Assembly: GCA_022653735.1 (NCBI GenBank)
Contig: JALCSU010000006.1
Coordinates: 19,309 to 83,308 of the forward strand
Length of the DNA stretch: 64,000 bases
Reading direction: 5' to 3'
Source of the DNA: Bacteroidales bacterium
GTDB taxonomy: Bacteria; Bacteroidota; Bacteroidia; Bacteroidales; UBA932
In this document: piece after piece, positions 8,397 through 16,548 of the stretch
Position numbering within the stretch: the stretch's first letter is position 1
Layout of the letters: every line of letters starts with the position of its first letter
The notes under the pieces: generated by a model
The model's database searches: none
Seen by the model: only the letters and a program-made list of their open reading frames with translations
Told to the model about the DNA's origin: nothing
Position numbers and translations under genes: made by a program

Positions 8397-8981
8397 CTAC
8401 AGCAATTCCGTCAGAATCCCAAGTTCCAGGGCCTCTGAGGCTGTAATGAACCAGTCTTTCTTCTTCTGCAGGACCTCGTTCAACTGCTCTTCAGTTACCT
8501 TCGTCTTGGATTTAATGATACTGAAAAGAATCTCGTTGATACGGGAAGCTTCAGCCACGGTATCCTCCATCTCCCGGAGTGTTCCGAACGAGAGGCCTGA
8601 TACTTGGTGAATCATAAAGGTTGTATTTCGGTACGCCTTGCGCACCTTAGCGCCCAAGGCGACGATGACGCCCATTGACATGATCTTCCCTGTACAAATC
8701 ACTTCAACAGGTGTGTTTGATGATTTGATGACATCGTGTAGCGCTAAACCATCATAGCATGCACCGCCATAGGTGGAGAGATAGAATTCAATTGGCGTAA
8801 GTTTGGCCGGCGACGGATCTTGTCCATTATCAATGGCCCATTGCCGACACTGTTTCAGGTATTCCTGGTCAGAGATGTTGATTTTGACGATTTCCTTGAT
8901 TGCGCTTTCCACTGTTGCGCTTTTGAATTCCCCAAAGAAGGTGAGCACTTTGTCCTTTGGCTCAAGTTGCTTTATTTCCAT
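8397..8981 (-). CDS. ClpP-type serine protease
   Basis: 194 residues from ATG 8981. The ClpP/crotonase fold is clear: PIEFYLSTYGG (63-73), nucleophile Ser102 in GKIMSMG, His125 in FMIHQ and Asp176 in KKDWF, so the catalytic triad is complete. It lacks the usual propeptide and is like the small ClpP proteins found with phages and defence genes. No Clp ATPase gene is adjacent. It is transcribed away from the WYL regulator. The shared intergenic region (8982-9100) carries a minus-strand TACCTTTG at 9004-9011 and paired TGCC/GGCA sites, so it is probably controlled by that regulator. Confidence 0.9.
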   Translation of the reverse strand: MEIKQLEPKDKVLTFFGEFKSATVESAIKEIVKINISDQEYLKQCRQWAIDNGQDPSPAKLTPIEFYLSTYGGACYDGLALHDVIKSSNTPVEVICTGKIMSMGVIVALGAKVRKAYRNTTFMIHQVSGLSFGTLREMEDTVAEASRINEILFSIIKSKTKVTEEQLNEVLQKKKDWFITASEALELGILTELL

Positions 8982-9018
8982 ACTCTTATTCTTTTTCTGG
9001 CGACAAAGGTAATCGGGG

Positions 9019-9091
9019 CTTCGGCAAGATTCAGGCAAATGCACTTTTTCTATATTCTGCCATTATTTTGCCGAAGATATGGCTATCTTTG
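9019..9091. promoter_or_regulatory. Divergent operator/promoter with phased GGCAA and TGCC sites
   Basis: Two GGCAA sites (9023 and 9034) and two TGCC sites in the opposite orientation (9058 and 9069) are each spaced by 11 bp, one helical turn. The arms CTTCGGCAAGA (9019-9029) and TTTGCCGAAG (9067-9076) form an inverted repeat. The plus-strand -7 box TATCTTTG is at 9084-9091. This is a likely binding array for the adjacent WYL protein. Confidence 0.6.
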
Positions 9092-9100
9092 TGGTCAGAT

Positions 9101-10018
9101 ATGGCAAAGAATTATTTCAAATCTTACATTTGGCTACTGGAAACGCTCCAGAGCCGCGGGCCGCAGACGTTGGCTCAACTTAGGCAACTATGGAGGCGGA
9201 GTACGGTAAACGAATTCGGCAGTGACCTTGCCGCGCGCACGTTCGCGAATCATATTGAAGCAATATCCGACATCTTCGGTATCGAGATTGTTTGCGACCG
9301 TAGAGACAACACTTATAGCATCGTCAACGAAGAAGATATGGACGGCACAGGTATCCGCGCCTGGATGCTGGATGCCCTTAGCTTGAACTCCCTTCTCAAC
9401 GAGAGCGCTGGCATGAAAGACCGAATCTTCTTCGAGAATGTGCCTTCCAGCCACCAGTTTCTGACCACCGTCATCCAGGCCATCCGTGACAATCGGAAGC
9501 TGAAGGTTCGCTACCAGGGCTACCGGATGGACGAGGAACGGACCTTCGAGCTGGAGCCGTACTTTATCAGAGAATTCAAGCGCCGTTGGTATCTGTATGG
9601 CCATAAGGATTACGACAAGGACTTCAAACCACACATGTACGCGCTTGATCGGATGCTCGAGGTGGAGATACTTCCCGATACGTTCAAGGTACCGGAAGGT
9701 CTGGATGCCAAGGCCTGGTTCCAGTCTCTATACGGAGTGCGCAAGTATGACGATATGAAGAGCCAGCAGGTCCTCTTGAAGGTCCACGGCAAACAGGTTC
9801 GCTACTTCCGCTCCCTTCCACTGCATAGCAGCCAGGAAGAGATCGAAACACACCGTGACCATAGCGTCTTTGCCTACAACCTTGCTCCTGACTATGACTT
9901 TAAGCAGGATATTCTTTCGTTTGGTGATACCATTGAAGTCTTGGAACCGAAAACGCTTCGTACAGCAATCAAAGAAACGATCAATCAATTAAACACCTAT
10001 TATGATGATGAGCAATAG
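9101..10018 (+). CDS. WYL-domain transcriptional regulator
   Basis: 305 residues from ATG 9101, 9 nt after TATCTTTG. An N-terminal winged helix (residues 5-60) is followed by a WYL domain (about 120-200) with RYQGY...LEPYFIREFKRRWYLYG and ALDRM, then a C-terminal WCX extension ending in FGDTIEVLEP. WYL proteins sense ligands, often nucleic acids, and commonly control defence genes. The last codons overlap the next gene by 17 bp, so regulator and nuclease-like protein are co-translated. A related regulator is at 23667. Confidence 0.92.
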   Translation: MAKNYFKSYIWLLETLQSRGPQTLAQLRQLWRRSTVNEFGSDLAARTFANHIEAISDIFGIEIVCDRRDNTYSIVNEEDMDGTGIRAWMLDALSLNSLLNESAGMKDRIFFENVPSSHQFLTTVIQAIRDNRKLKVRYQGYRMDEERTFELEPYFIREFKRRWYLYGHKDYDKDFKPHMYALDRMLEVEILPDTFKVPEGLDAKAWFQSLYGVRKYDDMKSQQVLLKVHGKQVRYFRSLPLHSSQEEIETHRDHSVFAYNLAPDYDFKQDILSFGDTIEVLEPKTLRTAIKETINQLNTYYDDEQ

Positions 10019-10973
10019 CAAGAGGTTGGACGAATCTGCCAAATCAAAAGGCCTGTATAAGTTTTTTCAAGGCAACGCGTTCCTTACTTCCGGTAACGTA
10101 CAGCTAAAATCGAATTATTCCAAGGGCAAAGAGTCTCCTTGGTCACTCGCTTTTGCTGGACACTGTATAAAGGATATCTTCAAGATTGACGATCCGACGT
10201 TTTGCTCCAAGTTCGTGCAAGCTATCAGCGGCGATGGACAAGAGGCTAATAAGATTACGACACTTCACTCCTCATCGCTTGCATCATTACTGGTGTTCTA
10301 TTCGGTCAGTAAAGACAACCCCATCTATTTGACGGTTAATGGTAAAGAGGAGAAATTTATAGAGAGCCGATTTGAGGTTAAAAATGAGGTAAGTCCTGGT
10401 AGTGGTAATTACTCCAATGTTGATGTGGTCCTATTAGGCGAGAACTGCATTATGTACCTTGAATCTAAGTTCTCTGAGTATCTAGGGAGCAAGCCTGTTG
10501 AAGTGAAGAAGGTTGATTACTATGACAAGATTTATGAAAGACTAGCAGGCACACTCAAAGAGGCTGGTGTCCATTTAGTGGAAAAGGAGTCAAAGCGCTT
10601 TCTTGATAGCGTAGAAGATAAGTCTTTCTATAACGAGGGAGTCAAACAGATGATCTCCCACTATCTCGGCGTTACCACCGAGTTGATGAAAGGAGAGGAT
10701 TGCTTTAGCGGGAAGAAGGTCGTTCTTGGAGAAATCCTCTTCAAATTTGGAGATAGAGTTCCTAAGGCTTCTGATAAATACCAATCTTATAAAGATGCAT
10801 ATAGCATTTTACAAAAAGGGCTTGCTCATTGCGCAGAGGAAGATGGCAAGGGACTCATTATCAACAATCTAATGACGTATCAGAGCGTTCTCGGTTCAGA
10901 AGCGAACCACAAATTCTTAATGAATCTACCTGAAAGCATACGCCAGTTCTATCGTTTCGATGAAATCATATAA
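10002..10973 (+). CDS. PD-(D/E)XK-nuclease-like protein
   Basis: 323 residues. The start lies in ATGATGATG inside the WYL stop region. The core NVDVVLLGENCIMYLESKF contains Asp141 and Glu154-Ser-Lys156, the spacing of a PD-(D/E)XK nuclease active site with a beta-hairpin between. The rest is mixed alpha/beta with no other motif I can name. The local sequence is more AT-rich than its neighbours. Linked to a WYL regulator and a phosphoesterase, it is a candidate effector that cuts DNA. Confidence 0.65.
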   Translation: MMMSNSKRLDESAKSKGLYKFFQGNAFLTSGNVQLKSNYSKGKESPWSLAFAGHCIKDIFKIDDPTFCSKFVQAISGDGQEANKITTLHSSSLASLLVFYSVSKDNPIYLTVNGKEEKFIESRFEVKNEVSPGSGNYSNVDVVLLGENCIMYLESKFSEYLGSKPVEVKKVDYYDKIYERLAGTLKEAGVHLVEKESKRFLDSVEDKSFYNEGVKQMISHYLGVTTELMKGEDCFSGKKVVLGEILFKFGDRVPKASDKYQSYKDAYSILQKGLAHCAEEDGKGLIINNLMTYQSVLGSEANHKFLMNLPESIRQFYRFDEII

Positions 10974-10975
10974 CG

Positions 10976-11542
10976 ATGCTCATCAAGACCAGTAATAAGG
11001 CCATCTTCGCATTCTCCGACACCCACGGCAATCATCGCCACCTGCAGGTGCCGGAGAATGCAGATATTGTCATTTGTGCCGGTGATGCCGTGGAGGATGA
11101 TCTAAAAGGCGTCGAGTATGATGATTTCATCTCTTGGTTCGGGGCGCTTCCGGCCAAATGGAAACTCTTTGTCCCGGGCAACCATGAACTATCTTTTGAC
11201 CTGAACCAAGCCAATGACATCATACGCAAGTTTGAGGCTGCCGGCATCACTGTTTTGCAGGATGCCGTAGAGGATTGCGACGGTGTAATTATCGGCACTG
11301 TTTCCGGGAACGCAAGGATTGCCGATGAAGATATCCCCATCGATCTTGACATCCTTGTTACTCATTATCCACCATACGGCGTCCTCGATGAAGATCTGGG
11401 CTCCCCGGAGATACTCAACTTCGTTCTGAAGGCAAAACCCAAGTGGCATCTCTTCGGCCATATTCACGCAACTGAGGGACAACAGCTCCAGTTGGGCAGC
11501 ACCACCTGCCAAAATATTTCCGTTTTTAACGCTATTTCTTAG
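10976..11542 (+). CDS. Calcineurin-like metallophosphoesterase
   Basis: 188 residues, ATG 2 bp after the nuclease-like gene. The five metal-binding motifs are in order: FSDTHGN (13-19), GDAVED, GNHE, THYPP and GHIH. This is a complete dinuclear-metal phosphoesterase of the small YfcE-like type, which cleaves phosphodiesters or nucleotides. It is the third gene of the WYL operon. The substrate is unknown; nucleic acid or a signalling nucleotide would fit the neighbourhood. Confidence 0.92.
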   Translation: MLIKTSNKAIFAFSDTHGNHRHLQVPENADIVICAGDAVEDDLKGVEYDDFISWFGALPAKWKLFVPGNHELSFDLNQANDIIRKFEAAGITVLQDAVEDCDGVIIGTVSGNARIADEDIPIDLDILVTHYPPYGVLDEDLGSPEILNFVLKAKPKWHLFGHIHATEGQQLQLGSTTCQNISVFNAIS

Positions 11543-11546
11543 CTTC

Positions 11547-11585
11547 TGCCGAATTTCTGCCGAAGGTTCGGTTATTTTTGCCGAA
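11547..11585 (+). promoter_or_regulatory. Phased TGCCGAA operator and -7 box before the 11597 unit
   Basis: Three direct TGCCGAA sites start at 11547, 11558 and 11579 (spacings 11 and 21 bp, one and two turns). The third overlaps the -7 box TATTTTTG (11573-11580), which implies repression. The same core occurs at 9058-9075 before the WYL gene. Confidence 0.6.
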
Positions 11586-11596
11586 AAAAGTAAGAT

Positions 11597-12058
11597 ATGG
11601 CAGAAATAATCAATCAAATCCCCGGTTACGAAAAAGGTCGTGTACAGCGCATCAACGCCACTGACGAAGTGAGCGAATCCTTCATCGTTGCCCAGATGGC
11701 CGATGACCTCCGCAAGAAGTGGAACACCTCCGTCCTCTGCGTCTCTCTGGACGGCCACAAAGAGACCATCGAATCCTTGATTTCTCAGGAGAAGGCAGTC
11801 GGCAGGGTATATGTCCTGGATCAGAAGAACCCCGAGTTTGAAGTGGTCTACCGCAAGGCCACCGGCATCATCAACCGCCGCTTCGTCCGCGCCCTCATCA
11901 TCAGCGGAGCAGAGCGTCTGACCGCCAAGTTCTTCAAAGACCGCCCGGAGAAAGGTCAAGAATGGATAACCAGTCGCCTTGAAGGGCTGTCTGGTGGCAT
12001 GGGACTCCCTGTCATCCTCGTTGAAGTCCACGAGGAATCCGCTGAAATTCAATCTTAA
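11597..12058 (+). CDS. Unrecognised protein under the TGCCGAA operator
   Basis: 153 residues from ATG 11597. The sequence looks like an alpha/beta domain: SVLCVSLDG, RVYVLDQKN, ALIISGAERLT and LPVILVEVHEE could be successive parallel strands, reminiscent of a RecA/KaiC-type core but without a Walker A loop. No signal peptide. It is followed 14 bp later by a secreted protein gene. Function unknown. The shared operator ties it to the ClpP/WYL locus. Confidence 0.7.
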   Translation: MAEIINQIPGYEKGRVQRINATDEVSESFIVAQMADDLRKKWNTSVLCVSLDGHKETIESLISQEKAVGRVYVLDQKNPEFEVVYRKATGIINRRFVRALIISGAERLTAKFFKDRPEKGQEWITSRLEGLSGGMGLPVILVEVHEESAEIQS

Positions 12059-12072
12059 TAATACTTCATCCA

Positions 12073-12573
12073 ATGAAACGAACAATTCTTATCGTGATGC
12101 TGGTTCTATCCGGCATCCTGGGCCACGCCCAAAGCACAAATCCGCTGAACTATAGCGGTCGTATGTACGTCGAGGCCATTGAAATCTACGCCACGCCTCG
12201 ATACATTTCCTATGAGGACCACGCCATCGTATCCCAGCAGATGCGCATTCCGTCAGTCGAAATCACCAAGATTGACATGGACTTTGAGAAAGGGACCGTG
12301 ACCGTCAAGGATAACGAAATGAAAATCAGGGTCAACGGCTGCAAGAGATATGAGGCCGATCATGGTTGGAAAGTAGTCGTCTATATGGAATTGGTCAATG
12401 AGGGAGATAAGGCCGAATTGGTCTGGCCGGAGTTCGGGAAGCCATATTTCCAGCAAATCACAAAGGTCGATGATGGCGTCAAGATTGCCAGGATGATTCT
12501 ATCCCGAAAGCCATACGTGGCCACTGAAGAAGAAGCATTAATGGACCTGCTGCAGGGATTGGGCACGATGTAA
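12073..12573 (+). CDS. Secreted protein, unknown function
   Basis: 166 residues. An N-terminal signal peptide is visible (MKRTILIVMLVLSGILGHAQ, cleavage after AQ), so the product is probably periplasmic. The mature part is beta-rich and has no motif I recognise. It follows the 11597 gene by 14 bp and is likely co-transcribed. It is the last gene before a long GC-rich non-coding region. Confidence 0.75.
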   Translation: MKRTILIVMLVLSGILGHAQSTNPLNYSGRMYVEAIEIYATPRYISYEDHAIVSQQMRIPSVEITKIDMDFEKGTVTVKDNEMKIRVNGCKRYEADHGWKVVVYMELVNEGDKAELVWPEFGKPYFQQITKVDDGVKIARMILSRKPYVATEEEALMDLLQGLGTM

Positions 12574-14042
12574 CAATAAAGCGGTCAAGCCCTCTTCACT
12601 ACGCTAAAGCTCCGTTCAGAAGGCTTGGTTCCGTCCTCCGGGGCACAGAGCGCCCCTACGAACTCCACTTGTGCCAGCTCCACTGCGAGACTCTTCCCTA
12701 CGGGCAAAGCCACTCCGGTCAGAGACTCGCGGCCGTTCCGCGGCGCGCTTCGCGCATTAAGAAAAGAAGGTCACGGCCAGCAGTCGGTTGTTCCGCTCGC
12801 TGCGCTTGCTCCACAACCGCCAGCTCGCCGTGCTGGTCAGTCCCCCTCCAGCTCCCCGAGGGGAGAGCATAAACGCCCGGGAGCCGCAGTGCCAGCACGG
12901 CCGTCCCTGCCCCGAATCCGCGAACATTAACATAATCCCATCGGGATTGTGTAACTCCTCGCTCGACCGGCATCACCCGCTTGAAGGGCATCATTATTCG
13001 ACGGGACACTGCCCCGCCCCAACGTCCTGCATGCTGCGGGTTAGCACAATCCGGATTATGTTAAGTACGCTCCGTCAGTAAGTTGCGAGGGTTCTACCTC
13101 CGAACTCCCGGGCGAGGCGGCGGCAGGAGAGGAGTTCGCTCAGGGAGGGGACCACCCCTCCCCTCCGTCGCTCACTCCGCACTTTGCGCGTCTTCGTAGG
13201 ACCGTCAGTGCCGTGCCGTCCCCGCTCCAGTTGTCGTCTCCTCCGCAAGCTCCGGAGACCACAACTTCCGCTACGTTCTTCAACAGGAGGCTTAGGTGGT
13301 GTTCGTGGGCGCAAAGTGCCGCCACGAAGACCGTCTGTGCTTCTCGACCGTCATCTCTCGCATTCAGCGTCGGTGCAGTGCGGGCATCCTGCCGCCTTAG
13401 GCACCTGCCGGTGCTGGGTCGCTCTCTCTCCGTAAGCGAGGCAGTCGGACAAGCCGCCAGCCTCGCTTACTCCGCTCCGCTCCTCGGTAAGCCTACGGCT
13501 TGGTTATCCCCGGCCGCTATTCCTCCACACCTCTGCCGGGGTAAACCCCGACAGAAGTGTTCCGGGCAGCCGGGAGGCAGCCGTTCCGGCTGCTGGCGCA
13601 GACAGTGTCGAAACAAGTCCGCCACAGACTGCGCCGGAGCCTCAATGCCAGGCAGCATACGCTGCCGCGAACGTCGTACCGCTATCCGGGCAAGTGAGCC
13701 GTCCCGGCTCAGTCCGGTGAGGCCGTCTGTCCACCCTTCGCGTCCGGTCTCCTCCGCTCCATTGCTCCGCCCTGACGGGCTCCGCAGTATTCCGCTCCAG
13801 AGCCCAGCCGCCCCCACGACGCCAGACCGCCTCCCCGGACACGCTCCACTTCGTTCCGCGTCCTATGGCACTGCCAGACTCTTAGCCGCCACCCGCAATC
13901 CCTTCGCACACCACCCCGGCGACTAAGAGACTGGACAGCACCATAGGCCACCCTATTGTCCTTCGATTCAGCGTCGGTGCTAACACCGGGCGACAACCCT
14001 CGAGCGACCGGCGAAGAAAGGGTATAAATATATATCAGGGAA
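12574..14042. other. GC-rich region of 1.47 kb without a convincing gene
   Basis: Open frames exist on both strands only because stop codons are rare in GC-rich sequence. Their products are Ser/Pro/Arg-rich and have no domains. The block contains the dispersed repeat at 12583-12900, a 15-bp direct repeat ATTCAGCGTCGGTGC (13362 and 13966, 604 bp apart) and many CCGCTCC runs. I cannot assign a function. Confidence 0.6.
12583..12900. repeat. Dispersed GC-rich repeat, copy 2 (both halves)
   Basis: The left half (12583-12750) matches 51702-51920 through GGTTCCGTCCTC, CGAACTCCACT and CAGCTCCACTGC. The right half (12760-12900) matches 4434-4571. The three copies suggest a family of a few hundred bases that has been copied or rearranged. 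No transposase belongs to it. Confidence 0.75.
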
Positions 14043-14062
14043 GCAGCGGCTCCCGCCGCTGC
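14043..14062 (+). terminator. Strong hairpin at the end of the GC-rich region
   Basis: GCAGCGGC and GCCGCTGC pair perfectly (8 bp) around TCCC. A short GGGTGCTTTG follows, without a long T-run. It may end transcription from the GC-rich region or insulate the next promoter. Confidence 0.5.
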
Positions 14063-14076
14063 GGGTGCTTTGAATG

Positions 14077-14107
14077 TTGGTTAAATCGCTGATTTTTGGT
14101 ACCTTTG
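14077..14107 (+). promoter_or_regulatory. Promoter of the 14166 gene
   Basis: TTG at 14077-14079, 20-nt spacer, TACCTTTG at 14100-14107. The leader to the ATG is about 50 nt. Confidence 0.85.
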
Positions 14108-14165
14108 TATTGGCTCCGAGGTTCCTATTTGCTACCTCTCAACCCAAAACTTGTAAACTTAGGCT

Positions 14166-14873
14166 ATGCCCCAATTTCGTCCATCCATACTTGTGAATGA
14201 CGCCTACGGTTCCGCAGGCAATACCACCTGGTATCATAGGGATGGCAAGTGCTATACCCGGAAGCGTTCGCATCCCGTCTATGGCGGTACTGCAGGCCAG
14301 TTGGAGCATCTGGACGTGCATCGCAGGGCATTGGCCGCCTGGAGGACTGTCCCCCACTCTACACAGCTCGTCTGGAACAGTCTCGCGGCGGAGGTGGAAC
14401 CGCATCGGCCTCCTTTCGATCACCTGGCGCATATCTCCGGCCAGAATCTGTTCGTGTCGGCTTACCACGGATTCTTCACGCTGGGAGACGAGCATCTTCC
14501 CGAGCCGCAGCGCTTTGAATCCTTCCCTCCTTATGCCATCGAGCTATCCAACGCCACGGCCGTAGACGGTACGCTGATGATACCTGTATCAGTGATTCTC
14601 GGGGTGGAGCCTGCACCGGAGCGCTACCGGCTTCTTGCCAAACTTCAACTGACTGAGCCTGGCCGTGGATGTCATCCTGGTATGCTTCGGAATTATCTCG
14701 CGGATGAACCTTGTGGACCAGATCCGGTCCACGTCAGGATACCCGACTATGTTTCCCGTGCCGGTGCCGCTTTGAACGAATACCAGGTACACGGCCGTTT
14801 CATCCTTCTGGACACCGTGACCGGCTATCGTAGTCAGTACCACAAGGAATCCTTCCTCGTCTCGGTACAGTAG
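14166..14873 (+). CDS. Phage-like structural-family protein, paralogue A
   Basis: 235 residues. The N-terminal part shares its plan with the proteins at 17412, 18916 and 44808: a Ser/Gly-rich start, a basic Tyr-Arg patch, then AAWRTVPHSTQLVWNSLAAE, equivalent to a W-[KR]-x-L...QxLxW helix, then SGQNLFVSAYHGFF, equivalent to SGxNLFxRLNYW. The C-terminal half is a beta-rich domain. These proteins resemble the DUF6266-like families found with lysozyme and amidase genes in Bacteroidales prophage remnants. Exact function unknown. This copy is the most diverged and has its own promoter. Confidence 0.65.
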   Translation: MPQFRPSILVNDAYGSAGNTTWYHRDGKCYTRKRSHPVYGGTAGQLEHLDVHRRALAAWRTVPHSTQLVWNSLAAEVEPHRPPFDHLAHISGQNLFVSAYHGFFTLGDEHLPEPQRFESFPPYAIELSNATAVDGTLMIPVSVILGVEPAPERYRLLAKLQLTEPGRGCHPGMLRNYLADEPCGPDPVHVRIPDYVSRAGAALNEYQVHGRFILLDTVTGYRSQYHKESFLVSVQ

Positions 14874-14884
14874 AAGATGCCGTC

Positions 14885-15652
14885 CTAATGGTTCTTGTCC
14901 AGGATGGAGACGCAGTAGTCGATGCCCTTCATCTCCGCCCGCAGTTCTCTCCTCTTGGACGGAACATCATCCAACTCGAGCAGGCGGAATTTGATTTCTT
15001 CCTTGCGCTTCAGCATCAGTTCCCGGGCTGTCTGGTAATGATACTCCGCGCTGATGAGCACCGGCTTCTCCGGCTCGTCAGAACCGCCGAGCGCATCCAA
15101 TACCTCCCATACTTTCTCGTGATTGGACGGCATGGCGGAGCCATCGTAGAAGAATTCCAGAGCGACTTTGTAGGCCTTGCAGAACGTGGTCTCAGTGATG
15201 GCCCGGCTATGATTCGCAGTTCCCCTTCTATAAACGATGTTATCCTCGACTTCAATTTCATACACAGCACATTCTTCCTCCTGGGTGCAGGTGATGGAGT
15301 AATGCCGGCTGGGATTTCTCAGGAAGGCATGGAACGAGAATCTATGCCCGGTATCGTCCTTCTGGATGTAATACTCCCCACCGTGAAGCATCGCCTTCTG
15401 CAGTGCGTCGAAACTCTTGTTCCATTGCTTCCTGAACGCATCCTGTGTAATCCTCCGGACGCTCTCATACCTTTGATCGTCCAGAAAAGAATCATCGAAC
15501 ACAAAGTCGATGGCAACGTAGGCAGTTAACCCGAATCCTTGCGGATCTCCTTTGTCGGCACACAACTGAAGGCTGTCGTTTGTCTTCCAAAGTTCAGTAC
15601 AGCCGTGGAGGTCGTAACTCTTTCTTGTGGCGGCGTAGTATCTATCGGTCAT
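14885..15652 (-). CDS. Unrecognised cytoplasmic protein
   Basis: 255 residues, ATG 15652. No signal peptide or membrane segment. The N-terminal half contains aromatic and acidic strands (AYVAIDFVFDDSF). The C-terminal 60 residues are strongly helical and charged (ARELMLKRKEEIKFRLLELD). A minus-strand -7 box TAACTTTG is at 15677-15684. It converges with the gene at 14166, 11 bp apart. No family recognised. Confidence 0.7.
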   Translation of the reverse strand: MTDRYYAATRKSYDLHGCTELWKTNDSLQLCADKGDPQGFGLTAYVAIDFVFDDSFLDDQRYESVRRITQDAFRKQWNKSFDALQKAMLHGGEYYIQKDDTGHRFSFHAFLRNPSRHYSITCTQEEECAVYEIEVEDNIVYRRGTANHSRAITETTFCKAYKVALEFFYDGSAMPSNHEKVWEVLDALGGSDEPEKPVLISAEYHYQTARELMLKRKEEIKFRLLELDDVPSKRRELRAEMKGIDYCVSILDKNH

Positions 15653-15714
15653 ATCGAGCGGTTTTTGAATCGACTACAAAGTTACACGCTTCCCCAGACA
15701 AAGAAAAGCGACAA

Positions 15715-15770
15715 GCCCCGGCAATCCTCTTGGACTGTCGGGGCCTATTCATTTCGATAAACAGAGAATT
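15715..15770. repeat. Cassette-type junction: GCCCCG hairpin plus left end
   Basis: GCCCCGGCAATCC and GGACTGTCGGGGC (15715-15744) form a 13-bp stem with G-U pairs. TTTCGATAAACAGAGAATT follows at 15752-15770, 17 bp before the stop of the nucleoside phosphorylase gene. The same arrangement occurs at 46053, 46734 and 48132. Confidence 0.8.
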
Positions 15771-15787
15771 CACAATTCTGATATACT

Positions 15788-16537
15788 TCAGATGTAGGTT
15801 GCCGTTTCTAAAGCAATATAAAGTTTGTTTAAACTATGGTTGGCATTGTTCAAGCCTTTGGCTTCATATCCATTTGTATCCAAAATGTCACCTGCTTCAA
15901 AAAAAGCATACAACTTCAAATTGTAGAAGTCGCACACAGATTGAACTCCAGCCAATTCCATTTCTACAGCGATGCACCCTTCTTCCATACGTTTGCGTAC
16001 AAGTCCTTTTGTTTCTCTGATCATCGAATCTGTCGTCCATATTTTACCTGTAATATATGGTACAGATAATTTGTCGAAAATTATGGAAAGTTCCTTGCTT
16101 GCGGCTATATCAATATAGTCGGATGGTGCTGCAAAATAATATGAACACCCGTCCCCTCTGTAACTTTGTGTCGGTATGATAAATCTACCTTGTGTGGTTG
16201 TACGGTCAAGACTGCCACAGGAACCGAACATAATGAACTTTGATGCTCCAGTTAGCCAGCTTGCAAGATGACATTGAGAGGATGCTACTGCTGAACCTAT
16301 TCCTGACAGGTAGAAAGTTATCGTAACTCCTTTATAAGTTGTTTTATAGATATGCGTGTCGCCATTGCAAGCCGACATAGTTGCAATAATTTCAGATTCG
16401 TAGGAATCAAGTAAATGCCGATGAATTTCCTTCGAGAATATTATCAGGCATATATCTGCAAAATCTCCACGTCTGCCGTAGAAATCAAACAGATTGATCA
16501 TTGGTTCAGTTTCAATATCATAACTATCAGTAATCAT
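15788..16537 (-). CDS. Nucleoside phosphorylase family protein
   Basis: 249 residues, ATG 16537. It shows the fold of the PNP/UDP phosphorylase family: a phosphate-binding start, SGIGSAVASSQCHLA, then FGSCGSL (about 103-109) and the nucleoside-binding VEMELAGVQSVCDF. It probably splits a nucleoside with phosphate. Substrate choice cannot be read. It is the last gene of a three-gene minus-strand set with a nucleotidyltransferase and a small membrane protein, and ends beside a cassette-type hairpin. Confidence 0.88.
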   Translation of the reverse strand: MITDSYDIETEPMINLFDFYGRRGDFADICLIIFSKEIHRHLLDSYESEIIATMSACNGDTHIYKTTYKGVTITFYLSGIGSAVASSQCHLASWLTGASKFIMFGSCGSLDRTTTQGRFIIPTQSYRGDGCSYYFAAPSDYIDIAASKELSIIFDKLSVPYITGKIWTTDSMIRETKGLVRKRMEEGCIAVEMELAGVQSVCDFYNLKLYAFFEAGDILDTNGYEAKGLNNANHSLNKLYIALETATYI

Positions 16538-16548
16538 AGCATATTGAA

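Noticed and set aside
13213..13926. Open frame of 237 codons in the GC-rich block
   Set aside because: The product is Ser/Pro/Arg-rich low-complexity sequence, open frames exist on both strands at once, and there is no start signal. Stops are simply rare in GC-rich DNA.
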